NCBI RefSeq assembly: GCF_900091315.1
Contig: NZ_FLSP01000009.1
Location: 62,001 to 126,000, forward strand
Direction: 5' to 3'
DNA length: 64,000 bases
Source: Streptomyces sp. DI166
GTDB lineage: Bacteria; Actinomycetota; Actinomycetes; Streptomycetales; Streptomycetaceae
Part shown: positions 27,597 through 35,764 of the stretch, piece by piece
How the letters are laid out: every line of letters begins with the position of its first letter
How positions within the stretch are numbered: position 1 is the first letter of the stretch
The notes under the pieces: model-generated
Seen by the model: only the letters and a program-made list of their open reading frames with translations
Databases searched by the model: none
What the model was told of the DNA's origin: nothing
Translations under genes and position numbers: made by a program

Positions 27597-28934
27597 ATGA
27601 CCGAAGTGCTCCTCCTGCTGGTGGCGATCCTTCTGTCACTCGCCTGCGGTGCCTTCGTCGCGGCCGAGTTCTCCCTCACCACGGTCGAGCGCGGCGAGCT
27701 CGAAGCAGCCGCCGAACGCGGCGAGCGGGGCGCCGCCGGCGCCCTGAAAGCCGTACGGAATCTGACCTTCCAGCTCTCCGGGGCGCAGCTCGGCATCACG
27801 GTCACCAACCTGGTGGTCGGCATGCTCGCGGAGCCGTCCATCGCGGCGCTGCTGTCCGGACCGCTGGAGTCGCTCGGCATATCGGCGTCCACGGCCAGTT
27901 CCGTCGCCCTGGTCATCGGTACCGCGCTGTCCACAGTGGTGCTGATGGTCGTCGGCGAGCTGGTGCCGAAGAACTGGGCGATCTCCTCGCCCCTCCCGGT
28001 CGCCAAGCGGGTCGGCAACGCGCAGCGCTGGTTCAGCGCCGCCTTCCGGCCGTTCATCACGCACCTGAACAACACCGCCAACCGCATCGTCACCCGCTTC
28101 GGCGTGGAGCCCGCCGAGGAACTCGCCTCCGCGCGGGGGCCGCAGGAACTGGCGGCGCTCGCCCGGCACTCCGCCAAGGAGGGCGCCCTGGAGGCGGACA
28201 CGGCCGAGCTGTTCGTACGGACCCTGAACCTCGCCGACCTCACCGCGGAGAACGTGATGACCCCGCGCGTGCAGGTGATGGCCCTGGAAGCGACGGCGAC
28301 CTGCGAGGACGTGGCCAACGCCACGCGCGCGACCGGACTGTCCCGGTTCCCCGTCTACCGCGGCAACCTCGACACGGTCGTGGGCACCGCGCACATCAAG
28401 GACATCCTCGCCGTCCCCGCCGAGCGCCGGGCCCGGGTCCCGGTCTCGGATCTGATGCGCGAGCCGCTGCTGGTGCCCGAGACCCTCACCGTCGACCGGC
28501 TGCTGGACCGGCTCTCCGGCAAGCGCACCATGGCCGTCGTCATCGACGAGTACGGCGGCACCGCGGGCGTGGCCACGCTGGAGGACATCGTCGAGGAGGT
28601 CGTCGGCGAGGTCCGTGACGAGCACGATCCGCACGAGACGCCCGACATCGCCCCGGCCGGCAGCGACGACGAGGGCCGCGCCCTGTACTCCGCCGACGGC
28701 TCGGCCCGCACCGACCAGCTCGCCCGCGTGGGCCTGCGGGCACCGGAGGGGCCGTACGAGACGCTCGCCGGACTGGTGGCGACCGAGCTGGGCCGGATCC
28801 CCCAGGAGGGCGACCACGTGCGGGTGGCCGGGTGGCGGCTGGATGTCACGGACGCCTCGGGCCACCGCGCCGCGCGGGTGCTGATGCACGCGCCGCTGGA
28901 AGCCGAGATCGACGACAAGGAGGAGACGCTGTGA
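27597..28934 (+). CDS. CNNM/CorC-type transporter (HlyC/CorC family), first of pair
   Basis: This 445-residue protein has an N-terminal DUF21 membrane domain (helices at about 3-25, 60-80, 95-125; VGELVPKNWAI), a tandem CBS pair (about 205-335; ENVMTPRVQVMAL, SRFPVYRG, VIDEYGGTAGVATLEDI) and a C-terminal CorC/HlyC domain (about 345-430). CNNM/CorC proteins move or regulate Mg2+ and possibly Co2+ across the membrane, with nucleotide-sensing CBS domains. The second, shorter paralogue overlaps its stop (GTGA). Confidence 0.9.
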   Translation: MTEVLLLLVAILLSLACGAFVAAEFSLTTVERGELEAAAERGERGAAGALKAVRNLTFQLSGAQLGITVTNLVVGMLAEPSIAALLSGPLESLGISASTASSVALVIGTALSTVVLMVVGELVPKNWAISSPLPVAKRVGNAQRWFSAAFRPFITHLNNTANRIVTRFGVEPAEELASARGPQELAALARHSAKEGALEADTAELFVRTLNLADLTAENVMTPRVQVMALEATATCEDVANATRATGLSRFPVYRGNLDTVVGTAHIKDILAVPAERRARVPVSDLMREPLLVPETLTVDRLLDRLSGKRTMAVVIDEYGGTAGVATLEDIVEEVVGEVRDEHDPHETPDIAPAGSDDEGRALYSADGSARTDQLARVGLRAPEGPYETLAGLVATELGRIPQEGDHVRVAGWRLDVTDASGHRAARVLMHAPLEAEIDDKEETL

Positions 28935-29944
28935 CCGCGGTCCAGTTGCTGATCGGTCTGGCGACCCTCGTCGTCAACGCCTTCTTCGTCGGCGCGGAGT
29001 TCGCGCTGATCTCGGTACGCCGCAGCCAGATCGAGCCGTACGCCGAACAGGGCGACCGGCGCGCCAGGATGGTGCTGTGGGGCCTGGAGCACGTCTCCGC
29101 GCTGCTGGCCGCGGCCCAGCTCGGCATCACCCTGTGCACCCTGGTCCTGGGTGTGGTCGCCGAGCCCGCCATCGCGCATCTGCTGGAGCCGGTGTTCCAC
29201 GCGGTGGGCGTGCCGCAGGGCGCGGGCCACGTGGTCTCGTTCGTGATCGCGCTGTCGCTGGCGACGTATCTGCACATGCTGCTCGGCGAGATGGTGCCGA
29301 AGAACATCGCGCTGGCCGAGCCGGTGCGCAGCGCCCTGCTGCTGGGGCCGCCGCTGGTGACGCTGTCGCGGGCGCTGCGCCCGGTGATCTTCGCGATCAA
29401 CGCCTTCGCCAACACCCTGCTGCGGCTGCTGCGCGTGGAGACCAAGGACGAGGTCAGCGCGACCTTCTCGGACGACGAGCTGGCCCGGCTGGTGCGGGAC
29501 TCCGGCGAGGCGGGGCTGATCGACGAGCGTGCCCGGGAGCGGCTGCACGACGCCCTGGAGCTGGGCCGCCGGCCGGTGCGTGACGTGGTGCTCCCGCTGG
29601 AGCGGGTCGTCTACGCGCGCGTGGGCGTCACTCCGGAGGAGCTGGAGGCGCTGTCCGCCGAGTCCGGGTTCTCCCGGTTCCCGGTCGTCGACGAGGGCCG
29701 CCGGATCGTGGGCTACCTCCATGTGAAGGACGCGCTGGACGCCTCGCCGCGGGACCTGCCGTTCCGGGTGCCGGACATGCGGCCCATCGCCCGGGTACGG
29801 GAGAGCACACCGCTGGACGACGTGCTCACCGCGATGCGGGGCAGCCGTACCCACCTGGCCGCCGTGCTCGGCGCCGACGGGCGGCTCTCGGGCCTGGTGA
29901 CCATGGAGGACGTGCTGCGGGAGCTGTTCGGGCAGCGCGCCTGA
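28931..29944 (+). CDS. CNNM/CorC-type transporter, second of pair
   Basis: This 337-residue paralogue of the upstream protein has a DUF21 membrane domain (helices near 3-25, 55-80, 90-120; LLGEMVPKNIALAEP) and a CBS pair (about 200-335; GFSRFPVVDEGRRIVGYLHVKD, GLVTMEDVLRELFG). It ends after the CBS domains and lacks the CorC C-terminal domain of its partner. Adjacent long/short CorC pairs are common in actinobacteria and may form a hetero-oligomer. GTG 28931 overlaps the upstream stop. Confidence 0.9.
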   Translation: MTAVQLLIGLATLVVNAFFVGAEFALISVRRSQIEPYAEQGDRRARMVLWGLEHVSALLAAAQLGITLCTLVLGVVAEPAIAHLLEPVFHAVGVPQGAGHVVSFVIALSLATYLHMLLGEMVPKNIALAEPVRSALLLGPPLVTLSRALRPVIFAINAFANTLLRLLRVETKDEVSATFSDDELARLVRDSGEAGLIDERARERLHDALELGRRPVRDVVLPLERVVYARVGVTPEELEALSAESGFSRFPVVDEGRRIVGYLHVKDALDASPRDLPFRVPDMRPIARVRESTPLDDVLTAMRGSRTHLAAVLGADGRLSGLVTMEDVLRELFGQRA

Positions 29945-30004
29945 GCGGGGTCTCCCGGGGGACCGACCGAGCGGTATGCGCCTCGGGATACCATATGCCT
30001 CGCC

Positions 30005-30781
30005 ATGGAGACGAACCCCTCACACACCAGCCTGGTCGCCGTCGGCGACTCCTTCACCGAAGGCATGTCGGACCTGCTCCCGGACGGTTCCTACCGGGGG
30101 TGGGCCGACCTGCTCGCCGCACGGATGGCGGCCCGCAACCCGGGCTTCCGCTACGCCAACCTCGCGGTGCGCGGGAAGCTCATCGGGCAGATCGTCGAGG
30201 AGCAGGTCGAGGTGGCGGCGGCCATGCAGGCCGACGTGGTCACGCTGGTCGGCGGCCTCAACGACACCCTGCGACCCAAGTGCGACATGGGGCGGGTGCG
30301 GGGGTTGCTGGAGGAGGCCGTGGAACGCCTCGCCCCCTCCTGCAAGCAGCTCGTCCTGATGCGCAGCCCCGGCCGCCAGGGCCCGGTCCTGGAACGCTTC
30401 CGCCCGCGCATGGAGCAGCTCTTCGCCTGCGTGGACGAGCTCGCCTCGCGGCACGGCGCCCTGGTCGTCGATCTCTACGGCGCCCCCTCCCTCGCCGACC
30501 CGCGCATGTGGGACGTGGACCGACTGCACCTGACCGCCGAGGGCCACCGCCGGGTCGCCGAGGCCGTCTGGCAGACGCTGGGCTACGAACCGGAGGACCC
30601 GGAGTGGCGCACCCCGCTGCCGCCCTCACTCCCGCCGGGCTGGCTCAACCGCCGCGCCGAGGACATCCGCTTCGCCCACCGCCACCTCCTCCCCTGGATA
30701 GCCCGCCGCCTCACGGGCCGCTCCTCCGGCGACGGCCTACCGGCCAAGCGCCCGGAACTACTGCCGTACGAGACGGGGTGA
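30005..30781 (+). CDS. SGNH/GDSL-family hydrolase
   Basis: A 258-residue esterase/lipase-like enzyme. Block I VAVGDSFTEG carries the nucleophile serine; block II glycine is in NLAVRGK; block III is GGLND; block V DRLHLTAEGH supplies Asp and His. No signal peptide is present, so it is probably cytoplasmic. The C-terminal region (about 195-258) is basic and proline-rich. The substrate is undefined; relatives deacylate lipids or deacetylate sugars. Confidence 0.88.
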   Translation: METNPSHTSLVAVGDSFTEGMSDLLPDGSYRGWADLLAARMAARNPGFRYANLAVRGKLIGQIVEEQVEVAAAMQADVVTLVGGLNDTLRPKCDMGRVRGLLEEAVERLAPSCKQLVLMRSPGRQGPVLERFRPRMEQLFACVDELASRHGALVVDLYGAPSLADPRMWDVDRLHLTAEGHRRVAEAVWQTLGYEPEDPEWRTPLPPSLPPGWLNRRAEDIRFAHRHLLPWIARRLTGRSSGDGLPAKRPELLPYETG

Positions 30782-30827
30782 GCCGGGGGGCGTGGGCACC
30801 GCCGCCCCACCCGCCTCTGCGCGCGAC

Positions 30828-31160
30828 GACTGCCGCCGAGTGACCGGAGCCGCTGCCGTACGCGTTGCGGCGAGGCGGGGACGTGGGCACCGCCACCACA
30901 CGCACCGCCCGCGCGGCAACGCCTGCCGAGCGGGCGGAGCCGCCGAGCTGCCAGGCGCGACGAGGCCGGGGGGCACAGCCACCGCCACCCCACCCGCCAC
31001 CCACGCCGCAACCGCCTGCCGAGCGGGCGGAGCCGCCGAGCTGCCAGGCGCAGTGAGACCAGGTGACACAGCCACCGCCACCCCACCCGCCACCCACGCC
31101 GCAACCGCCTGCCAAGCGGCCCAAGCCGCCGAGCCGCCGAGCTGCGAGGCGCAGTGAGCC
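30828..31160. repeat. 93-bp tandem repeat field
   Basis: The phrase GCCTGCC followed by an AGCGG-rich block begins at 30921, 31014 and 31107, exactly 93 bases apart. Units 30921-31013 and 31014-31106 differ at about seven positions. A decayed unit precedes them (30828-30920) and the third unit diverges after about 50 bases. The complementary strand is G-rich (GGGTGGCGGGTGGGGTGG in each unit). The period is a multiple of three, so open frames persist on several strands, but none looks like a protein. Confidence 0.85.
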
Positions 31161-31415
31161 GGGTGGCCCAGGCCCCGCCGAACCCGGCCGTCGGCGGACG
31201 CGGATACGCGGCCGGAGTCCCAAGGCCCACGCCCCTCCCGCTCTCCGGGCCACCGCCGCCTCACCGGCCGTCCTGCGGTGACTGCCTGCCTCAGGGGCAG
31301 TGAGCCGGGCGGCATAAGCGCCGCCGGACCCGGCTGTCGGCAGACGCGAATGCGCGCCGGGGGACCCACGCAGGCCCACGCCCCGTCCGCTCGCTGGGCC
31401 CGCGGCGCCGTCTCA
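31152..31415. repeat. second, imperfect repeat pair next to the 93-bp array
   Basis: Blocks starting CAGTGAGCCGGG at 31152 and 31298 share similar order for about 115 bases: an ACCCGGC-GTCGGC-GACGCG core, then CCCACGCCCC and an ending in TCACCGGC. Offset is 146 bases and identity is moderate. The whole spacer 30782-31560 thus appears built from decayed duplications, with no supported gene on either strand. Confidence 0.6.
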
Positions 31416-31573
31416 CCGGCGTCTCACATCCCGCTGGTGCAGCGGTCCGGCGAGGGCGCGGTCGGGGCCGCCATCGGCGCAGCCCGGCATCCGTTGCCCT
31501 GCGAGCCACCGTGACCTGGGTCTCGTAGTATCCGCCGAACGGGGTCGTGGCGCTGGCCTGCACGAACCGCCAG

Positions 31574-31588
31574 TAGAATCTGGACACG
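31574..31588 (+). promoter_or_regulatory. putative leaderless promoter of purB
   Basis: TAGAAT (31574-31579) is a good -10 hexamer ending eight bases before the GTG start at 31588, and no Shine-Dalgarno is present. Transcription from about 31586-31588 would give a leaderless mRNA, common in Streptomyces. No good -35 box is visible. Confidence 0.5.
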
Positions 31589-33030
31589 TGACTTCTGCGC
31601 CCGCCAAGCCCCGCATCCCGAACGTCCTCGCCGGACGCTACGCCTCCACCGAGCTGGCCACGCTCTGGTCGCCCGAGCAGAAGGTGAAGCTGGAGCGTCA
31701 GCTCTGGCTCGCCGTGCTGCGGGCCCAGAAGGACCTCGGGATCGAGGTGCCGGACCAGGCGCTCGCCGACTACGAGCGCGTCCTGGACACCGTCGACCTG
31801 GCCTCCATCGCCGAGCGCGAGAAGGTCACCCGGCACGACGTGAAGGCGCGGATCGAGGAGTTCAACGACCTCGCCGGGCACGAGCACGTGCACAAGGGCA
31901 TGACCTCCCGCGACCTCACCGAGAACGTCGAGCAGCTGCAGATCCGGCTCTCGCTGGAGCTGATGCGCGACCGCACCGTGGCCGTGCTGGCGCGGCTCGG
32001 CAAGCTCGCCGGTGAGTACGGCGAGCTGGTCATGGCCGGCCGCTCCCACAACGTGGCCGCGCAGGCCACCACCCTCGGCAAGCGCTTCGCGACCGCCGCC
32101 GACGAGCTGCTCGTCGCCCACGGCCGCGTCGAGGAGCTGCTCGGCCGCTACCCGCTGCGCGGCATCAAGGGCCCGGTCGGCACCGCGCAGGACATGCTCG
32201 ACCTGCTCAGCGGCGACGCCGGCAAGCTCGCGGAGCTGGAGGACCGGATCGCCGGTCACCTCGGCTTCTCGCAGGCCTTCACCTCGGTCGGCCAGGTCTA
32301 CCCGCGTTCCCTGGACTACGAGGTCGTCACCGCGCTGGTGCAGCTGGCCGCGGCGCCGTCCTCGCTGGCCAAGACGATCCGCCTGATGGCCGGGCACGAG
32401 CTGGTCACCGAGGGCTTCAAGCCCGGCCAGGTCGGCTCCTCTGCGATGCCGCACAAGATGAACACCCGCTCCTGCGAGCGCGTCAACGGCCTGATGGTCA
32501 TCCTGCGCGGCTACGCCTCGATGACCGGCGAGCTGGCGGGCGACCAGTGGAACGAGGGCGACGTGTCCTGCTCGGTGGTCCGCCGGGTGGCCCTGCCGGA
32601 CGCCTTCTTCGCGCTGGACGGCCTGCTGGAGACCTTCCTGACCGTGCTCGACGAGTTCGGCGCGTTCCCGGCGGTCGTGGCCCGTGAGCTGGACCGGTAC
32701 CTGCCCTTCCTCGCCACCACCAAGGTGCTGATGGGCGCGGTGCGCGCGGGCGTCGGCCGGGAGGTCGCGCACGAGGCGATCAAGGAGAACGCGGTCGCCT
32801 GCGCCCTCGCCATGCGCGAGCAGGGCGCCGAGCGCAACGAGCTGCTGGACAAGCTGGCGGCCGACGAGCGGCTCCCGCTGGACCGCGCGCAGCTCGACGC
32901 GCTGATGGCCGACAAGCTGTCCTTCACGGGCGCCGCCGCCGACCAGGTGGCCACCGTCGTCGGCCGGATCGAGGAGATCGTGAAGCAGCGTCCGGAGGCC
33001 GCCGGCTACACGCCGGGAGCGATCCTCTGA
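31588..33030 (+). CDS. purB: adenylosuccinate lyase
   Basis: A 480-residue fumarase/aspartase-superfamily enzyme acting twice in purine synthesis: SAICAR to AICAR, and adenylosuccinate to AMP. Motifs: HVHKGMTSRDLTEN (around 101-113), GRSHNVAAQATT with H154, and the signature SSAMPHKMN at 284-292 holding the catalytic serine loop. Length is typical of the actinobacterial form. It begins with GTG at 31588 without a ribosome site, probably leaderless. The mug-type gene follows immediately, overlapping the stop if its CTG start is real. Confidence 0.95.
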   Translation: MTSAPAKPRIPNVLAGRYASTELATLWSPEQKVKLERQLWLAVLRAQKDLGIEVPDQALADYERVLDTVDLASIAEREKVTRHDVKARIEEFNDLAGHEHVHKGMTSRDLTENVEQLQIRLSLELMRDRTVAVLARLGKLAGEYGELVMAGRSHNVAAQATTLGKRFATAADELLVAHGRVEELLGRYPLRGIKGPVGTAQDMLDLLSGDAGKLAELEDRIAGHLGFSQAFTSVGQVYPRSLDYEVVTALVQLAAAPSSLAKTIRLMAGHELVTEGFKPGQVGSSAMPHKMNTRSCERVNGLMVILRGYASMTGELAGDQWNEGDVSCSVVRRVALPDAFFALDGLLETFLTVLDEFGAFPAVVARELDRYLPFLATTKVLMGAVRAGVGREVAHEAIKENAVACALAMREQGAERNELLDKLAADERLPLDRAQLDALMADKLSFTGAAADQVATVVGRIEEIVKQRPEAAGYTPGAIL

Positions 33031-33578
33031 CGCGGTTCACCGCCGCGGAGTTGGAGGCCGCCCGCGACCGTCTCGTACCGGACGTCGTCGCGGACGGCCT
33101 CCGCGTGCTGTTCTGCGGCATCAACCCCGGTCTGATGACCGCGGCGACGGGGCACCACTTCGCCCGCCCCGGGAACCGGTTCTGGCCGGTGCTGCATCTG
33201 TCCGGTTTCACCCCGAGGCAGCTGAAGCCTTCGGAGCAGGCCGAGTTGCTGTCGTACGGGCTCGGCATCACGAATGTGGTGGCGCGGGCGACGGCGCGGG
33301 CCGACGAGCTGAGCACCGAGGAGTACCGCGAGGGCGGGCGGCTGCTGGTCGCGAAGGTCTCCGCGCTGCGCCCCAAGTGGCTGGCGGTGGTGGGGGTGAC
33401 CGCCTACCGGGCAGCCTTCGGGGACCGCAAGGCCCAGGTGGGGCCGCAGGAGCGGGCGATCGGGGAGACCCGGGTGTGGGTGCTGCCCAATCCGAGCGGG
33501 CTGAACGCGCACTGGACGGCGGCCACGATGGCGGAGGAGTACGCGCGGCTGCGGGTCACGGCGGGTCCTCCGGGGTGA
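33027..33578 (+). CDS. mug: G/U mismatch-specific uracil-DNA glycosylase (Mug family)
   Basis: About 183 residues with the Mug motif 1 LFCGINPG, HHFARPGNRFWPVLH, and motif 2 LPNPSGLNAHW. It removes U or T opposite G, starting base-excision repair. The start is unusual: the only well-placed codon is CTG at 33027, overlapping the purB stop as CTGA and preceded by GGGAG at eight bases. TTG 33051 is the alternative but has a poor ribosome site and removes eight residues. No ATG or GTG is available before the conserved region. The 3' end overlaps the opposing gene by 23 bases. Confidence 0.87.
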   Translation: MTRFTAAELEAARDRLVPDVVADGLRVLFCGINPGLMTAATGHHFARPGNRFWPVLHLSGFTPRQLKPSEQAELLSYGLGITNVVARATARADELSTEEYREGGRLLVAKVSALRPKWLAVVGVTAYRAAFGDRKAQVGPQERAIGETRVWVLPNPSGLNAHWTAATMAEEYARLRVTAGPPG

Positions 33579-33942
33579 CGACCACGTACACCTGCGGCAG
33601 TTCGTCGGTGTCCCCGTCGATGACCGTGAGGGTGATCCACCGGTCCTCGACCTCCCAGGTGCGCAGCTCCGTGGCCCAGGTGCTGAGCATCGCCCACGGC
33701 TCGGGTATGTGCTCGCCCCGCGCGGCGCGTTCGACGAGGGTGGTGGTGCCCCACCGCGAGGGTTCTCCCCAGCGCTCGGTCAACCGCTCGGCCACCGCCT
33801 CCTCGTAGGCGTAGCAGTCCTCGGCGCGCGGCCAGGCGCGCAGCCCTAAGACCGCCCGGTGGTAGGCGTCCGCGCCGGGCTCCGCCGGGACCACCCGGGT
33901 GCGGAGCCCGTCGATCAGGGCGAGGTCCTTCGCGATGTCCAT
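33556..33942 (-). CDS. uncharacterised protein
   Basis: A 128-residue acidic protein with aromatic-rich strands (PRAEDCYAYEEAVAERLTERWG, RWITLTVIDGDTDELPQVYVVV). No signal peptide or membrane segment. I do not recognise the family; the compact alpha/beta look is compatible with an immunity-like or small binding protein, but nothing proves it. ATG 33942 is chosen; TTG 33972 or GTG codons between would lengthen it slightly. It converges on mug with a 23-base overlap. Confidence 0.65.
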   Translation of the reverse strand: MDIAKDLALIDGLRTRVVPAEPGADAYHRAVLGLRAWPRAEDCYAYEEAVAERLTERWGEPSRWGTTTLVERAARGEHIPEPWAMLSTWATELRTWEVEDRWITLTVIDGDTDELPQVYVVVTPEDPP

Positions 33943-33999
33943 GTGATCCAGTAAACCGGTCACCACTGACAATTGGCGGGGTGTCAGCCGGGCCCCGGT

Positions 34000-34719
34000 T
34001 CAGGCGTCCCGCCGCCGTACGCTCCACGCCCCGGCCGCCAGCGCCGCCACCGTCCACAGCGCGCACACCCCGAGACCGGTCCAGGGGCCGAGCGTTCCGT
34101 CGTACGTCTCGTAGAGGGCCACCTGACCTGCCTTGTCGGGCAGGAAGTCGGTGACACCGCGCGCGTCGCCGATGACGAAGGAGACCACCAGCACGAACGG
34201 GATCAGCAGGGAGAGCGTGGCCACGCCGCTGCGCAGCAGCGCGGTGAGTCCGGCCGCGAACAGGGTCATCAGCGTGAGGTAGAGCGCGGCGCCCAGGACG
34301 CCGCGGAGCTGTTCGGAGGCGGTCAGTCCGCTCGCCGCGTCGCCGAGCCCGGCGCGGCCCACGGCGAAGGCGGTCAGGGCCGTCACCAGGGCGATGAGCA
34401 GGGCCGGTACGGCGATCGCCGTCACCTTGGCGGCGAACCACTGTCCGCGGCGCGGCACCGCGGACAGCGACAGCCGCAGGGCGCCCCCGTGGTACTCGGC
34501 GGACACGGCCAGCGCGCCGAAGGTGATCGCCGCGATCTGGCCGGGCAGTACGCCGGAGAGGGCCGTGAACAGCGGGTCCGTGTCCGCCTCGGGGGTCTCG
34601 GCGCCGGCGAGGGCGGAGAAGGCGGTGGTGGCGGCGAAGAGGGCGAGCAGCGTCCCGTAGAGGGAGCGCAGGGTGCGGATCTTCAGCCACTCGGCGTGGA
34701 GGGCGGGGGCGAACGCCAT
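34000..34719 (-). CDS. ABC-2 type transporter permease
   Basis: This 239-residue membrane protein has six hydrophobic segments at about 18-38, 57-78, 98-122, 135-160, 168-188 and 215-234. The N-terminal LHAEWLKIRTLRSLYGTLLAL and the AEYHGGALRLSLSAVPRRGQWFAAK loop are typical of actinobacterial ABC-2 export permeases. It follows the ATPase gene by one base on the minus strand and would form the channel of that exporter. The substrate is unknown; drugs or peptides are common. A two-component system lies divergently upstream. Confidence 0.88.
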   Translation of the reverse strand: MAFAPALHAEWLKIRTLRSLYGTLLALFAATTAFSALAGAETPEADTDPLFTALSGVLPGQIAAITFGALAVSAEYHGGALRLSLSAVPRRGQWFAAKVTAIAVPALLIALVTALTAFAVGRAGLGDAASGLTASEQLRGVLGAALYLTLMTLFAAGLTALLRSGVATLSLLIPFVLVVSFVIGDARGVTDFLPDKAGQVALYETYDGTLGPWTGLGVCALWTVAALAAGAWSVRRRDA

Positions 34720-34720
34720 G

Positions 34721-35656
34721 TCAGGCCTCCTGCGGCTGCGGCGCGGTCGGGTGGGCGGTGAACTCGGTCTCGTCGGCGGTCAGATCGAGGTAGGCCTGCT
34801 CCAGCGTGGCCTCCTCGGCGGCCAGTTCGAGGACGGTGACGCCTGCGGTGGACAGCAGCCGCCCGATGTCCTCCACGCGTGCGTGGGGCACGCTCCAGTG
34901 GCCCTCGGGCTCCCGTACGGCGGTGTGGCCGTGCTCGGCGAGCAGGGCGCCGAGGTCGTGGGAGTCGCCGGTGCGGACGCGGACGCGGGGCTGCACGCGC
35001 GCGTGGATGAACTCCCGCATCGGGGTGTCGGCGAGGAGCCGGCCCCGGCCGAGGACCACGAGGTGGTCGGCGAAGGAGGCGGTCTCGTTCATGAGGTGGC
35101 TGGAGACCAGTACCGTGCGCCCTTTCCCGGCGAGCCCGCGCAGCAACTGCCGGATCCAGATGATGCCCTCGGGGTCGAGGCCGTTGGAGGGCTCGTCCAG
35201 CATGACGACCTCGGGGTCGCCGAGCAGCGCGGCGGCGATGCCGAGCCGCTGCCGCATGCCCAGGGAGTACGTTTTCACGCGGCGCCGGGCGACCGAGGTG
35301 AGCCCGGTCTTTGCCAGCACCTCCTCCACGCGGTCGTCCGGGATGCGGTGGGTGGCGGCGAGGACGCGCAGGTGGTCGCGGCCAGTACGGGAGCCGTGCG
35401 CGGCCTGGGCGTCGAGCAGGGCGCCCACGCGCCGCAGCGGGTCGCGGAGTTCGGCGTAGGGGCGGCCGCCGATGGTGGCGGTGCCGGAGGTCGGCCGGTC
35501 CAGGCCGAGGACGAGCCGCATGGTGGTGGACTTCCCGGCGCCGTTGGGGCCGAGGAAGCCGGTGACACGGCCGGGGAGCACGGAGAAGGTGAGCCGGTCC
35601 ACGGCCCGGCGGGTGCCGTACTCCTTGGTAAGGGCTTGGACTTCGATGCTGGTCAT
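34721..35656 (-). CDS. ABC-2 transporter ATP-binding protein
   Basis: A 311-residue ATPase of the daunorubicin/bacitracin-resistance (DrrA/BcrA) type: Walker A GPNGAGKST (about 35-43), signature YSLGMRQRLGIAAALL, Walker B VVMLDEPSNGLDP, and switch SSHLMNE. A C-terminal accessory domain (about 220-300) is normal for this group. Forms an exporter with the permease encoded one base downstream. Starts at ATG 35656, facing the sensor kinase gene across a palindromic spacer. Confidence 0.92.
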   Translation of the reverse strand: MTSIEVQALTKEYGTRRAVDRLTFSVLPGRVTGFLGPNGAGKSTTMRLVLGLDRPTSGTATIGGRPYAELRDPLRRVGALLDAQAAHGSRTGRDHLRVLAATHRIPDDRVEEVLAKTGLTSVARRRVKTYSLGMRQRLGIAAALLGDPEVVMLDEPSNGLDPEGIIWIRQLLRGLAGKGRTVLVSSHLMNETASFADHLVVLGRGRLLADTPMREFIHARVQPRVRVRTGDSHDLGALLAEHGHTAVREPEGHWSVPHARVEDIGRLLSTAGVTVLELAAEEATLEQAYLDLTADETEFTAHPTAPQPQEA

Positions 35657-35690
35657 GGCATCAGCGTCGCCGTGGGCGGGGTGCCGGCAC

Positions 35691-35730
35691 CTCCCCCGCG
35701 CGGGGAGATCGTCTCCCCCGCGCGGGGGAG
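35691..35730. promoter_or_regulatory. tandem GC palindromes between ABC and two-component operons
   Basis: CTCCCCCGCGCGGGGAG (35691-35707) is one base short of perfect symmetry. It is followed five bases later by the perfect 18-base palindrome CTCCCCCGCGCGGGGGAG (35713-35730). The two sites repeat at a 22-base centre-to-centre distance, about two helical turns. They occupy the whole middle of the divergent promoter region, as expected for a dimeric regulator such as the NarL-type response regulator encoded nearby. Confidence 0.6.
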
Positions 35731-35764
35731 GTCCGCTGTCGGTGGCGGCTGGCACGATGGCGCG

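Noticed and set aside
30583..31379. Trp/Arg/Gly-rich repeat proteins encoded by the 93-bp array
   Set aside because: Open frames on several strands come from a repeat length divisible by three and GC bias. Composition is not protein-like and starts lack ribosome sites.
31291..32772. A 493-residue minus-strand frame opposite purB
   Set aside because: Shadow of purB; composition is His/Gly/Val-rich with no family features.
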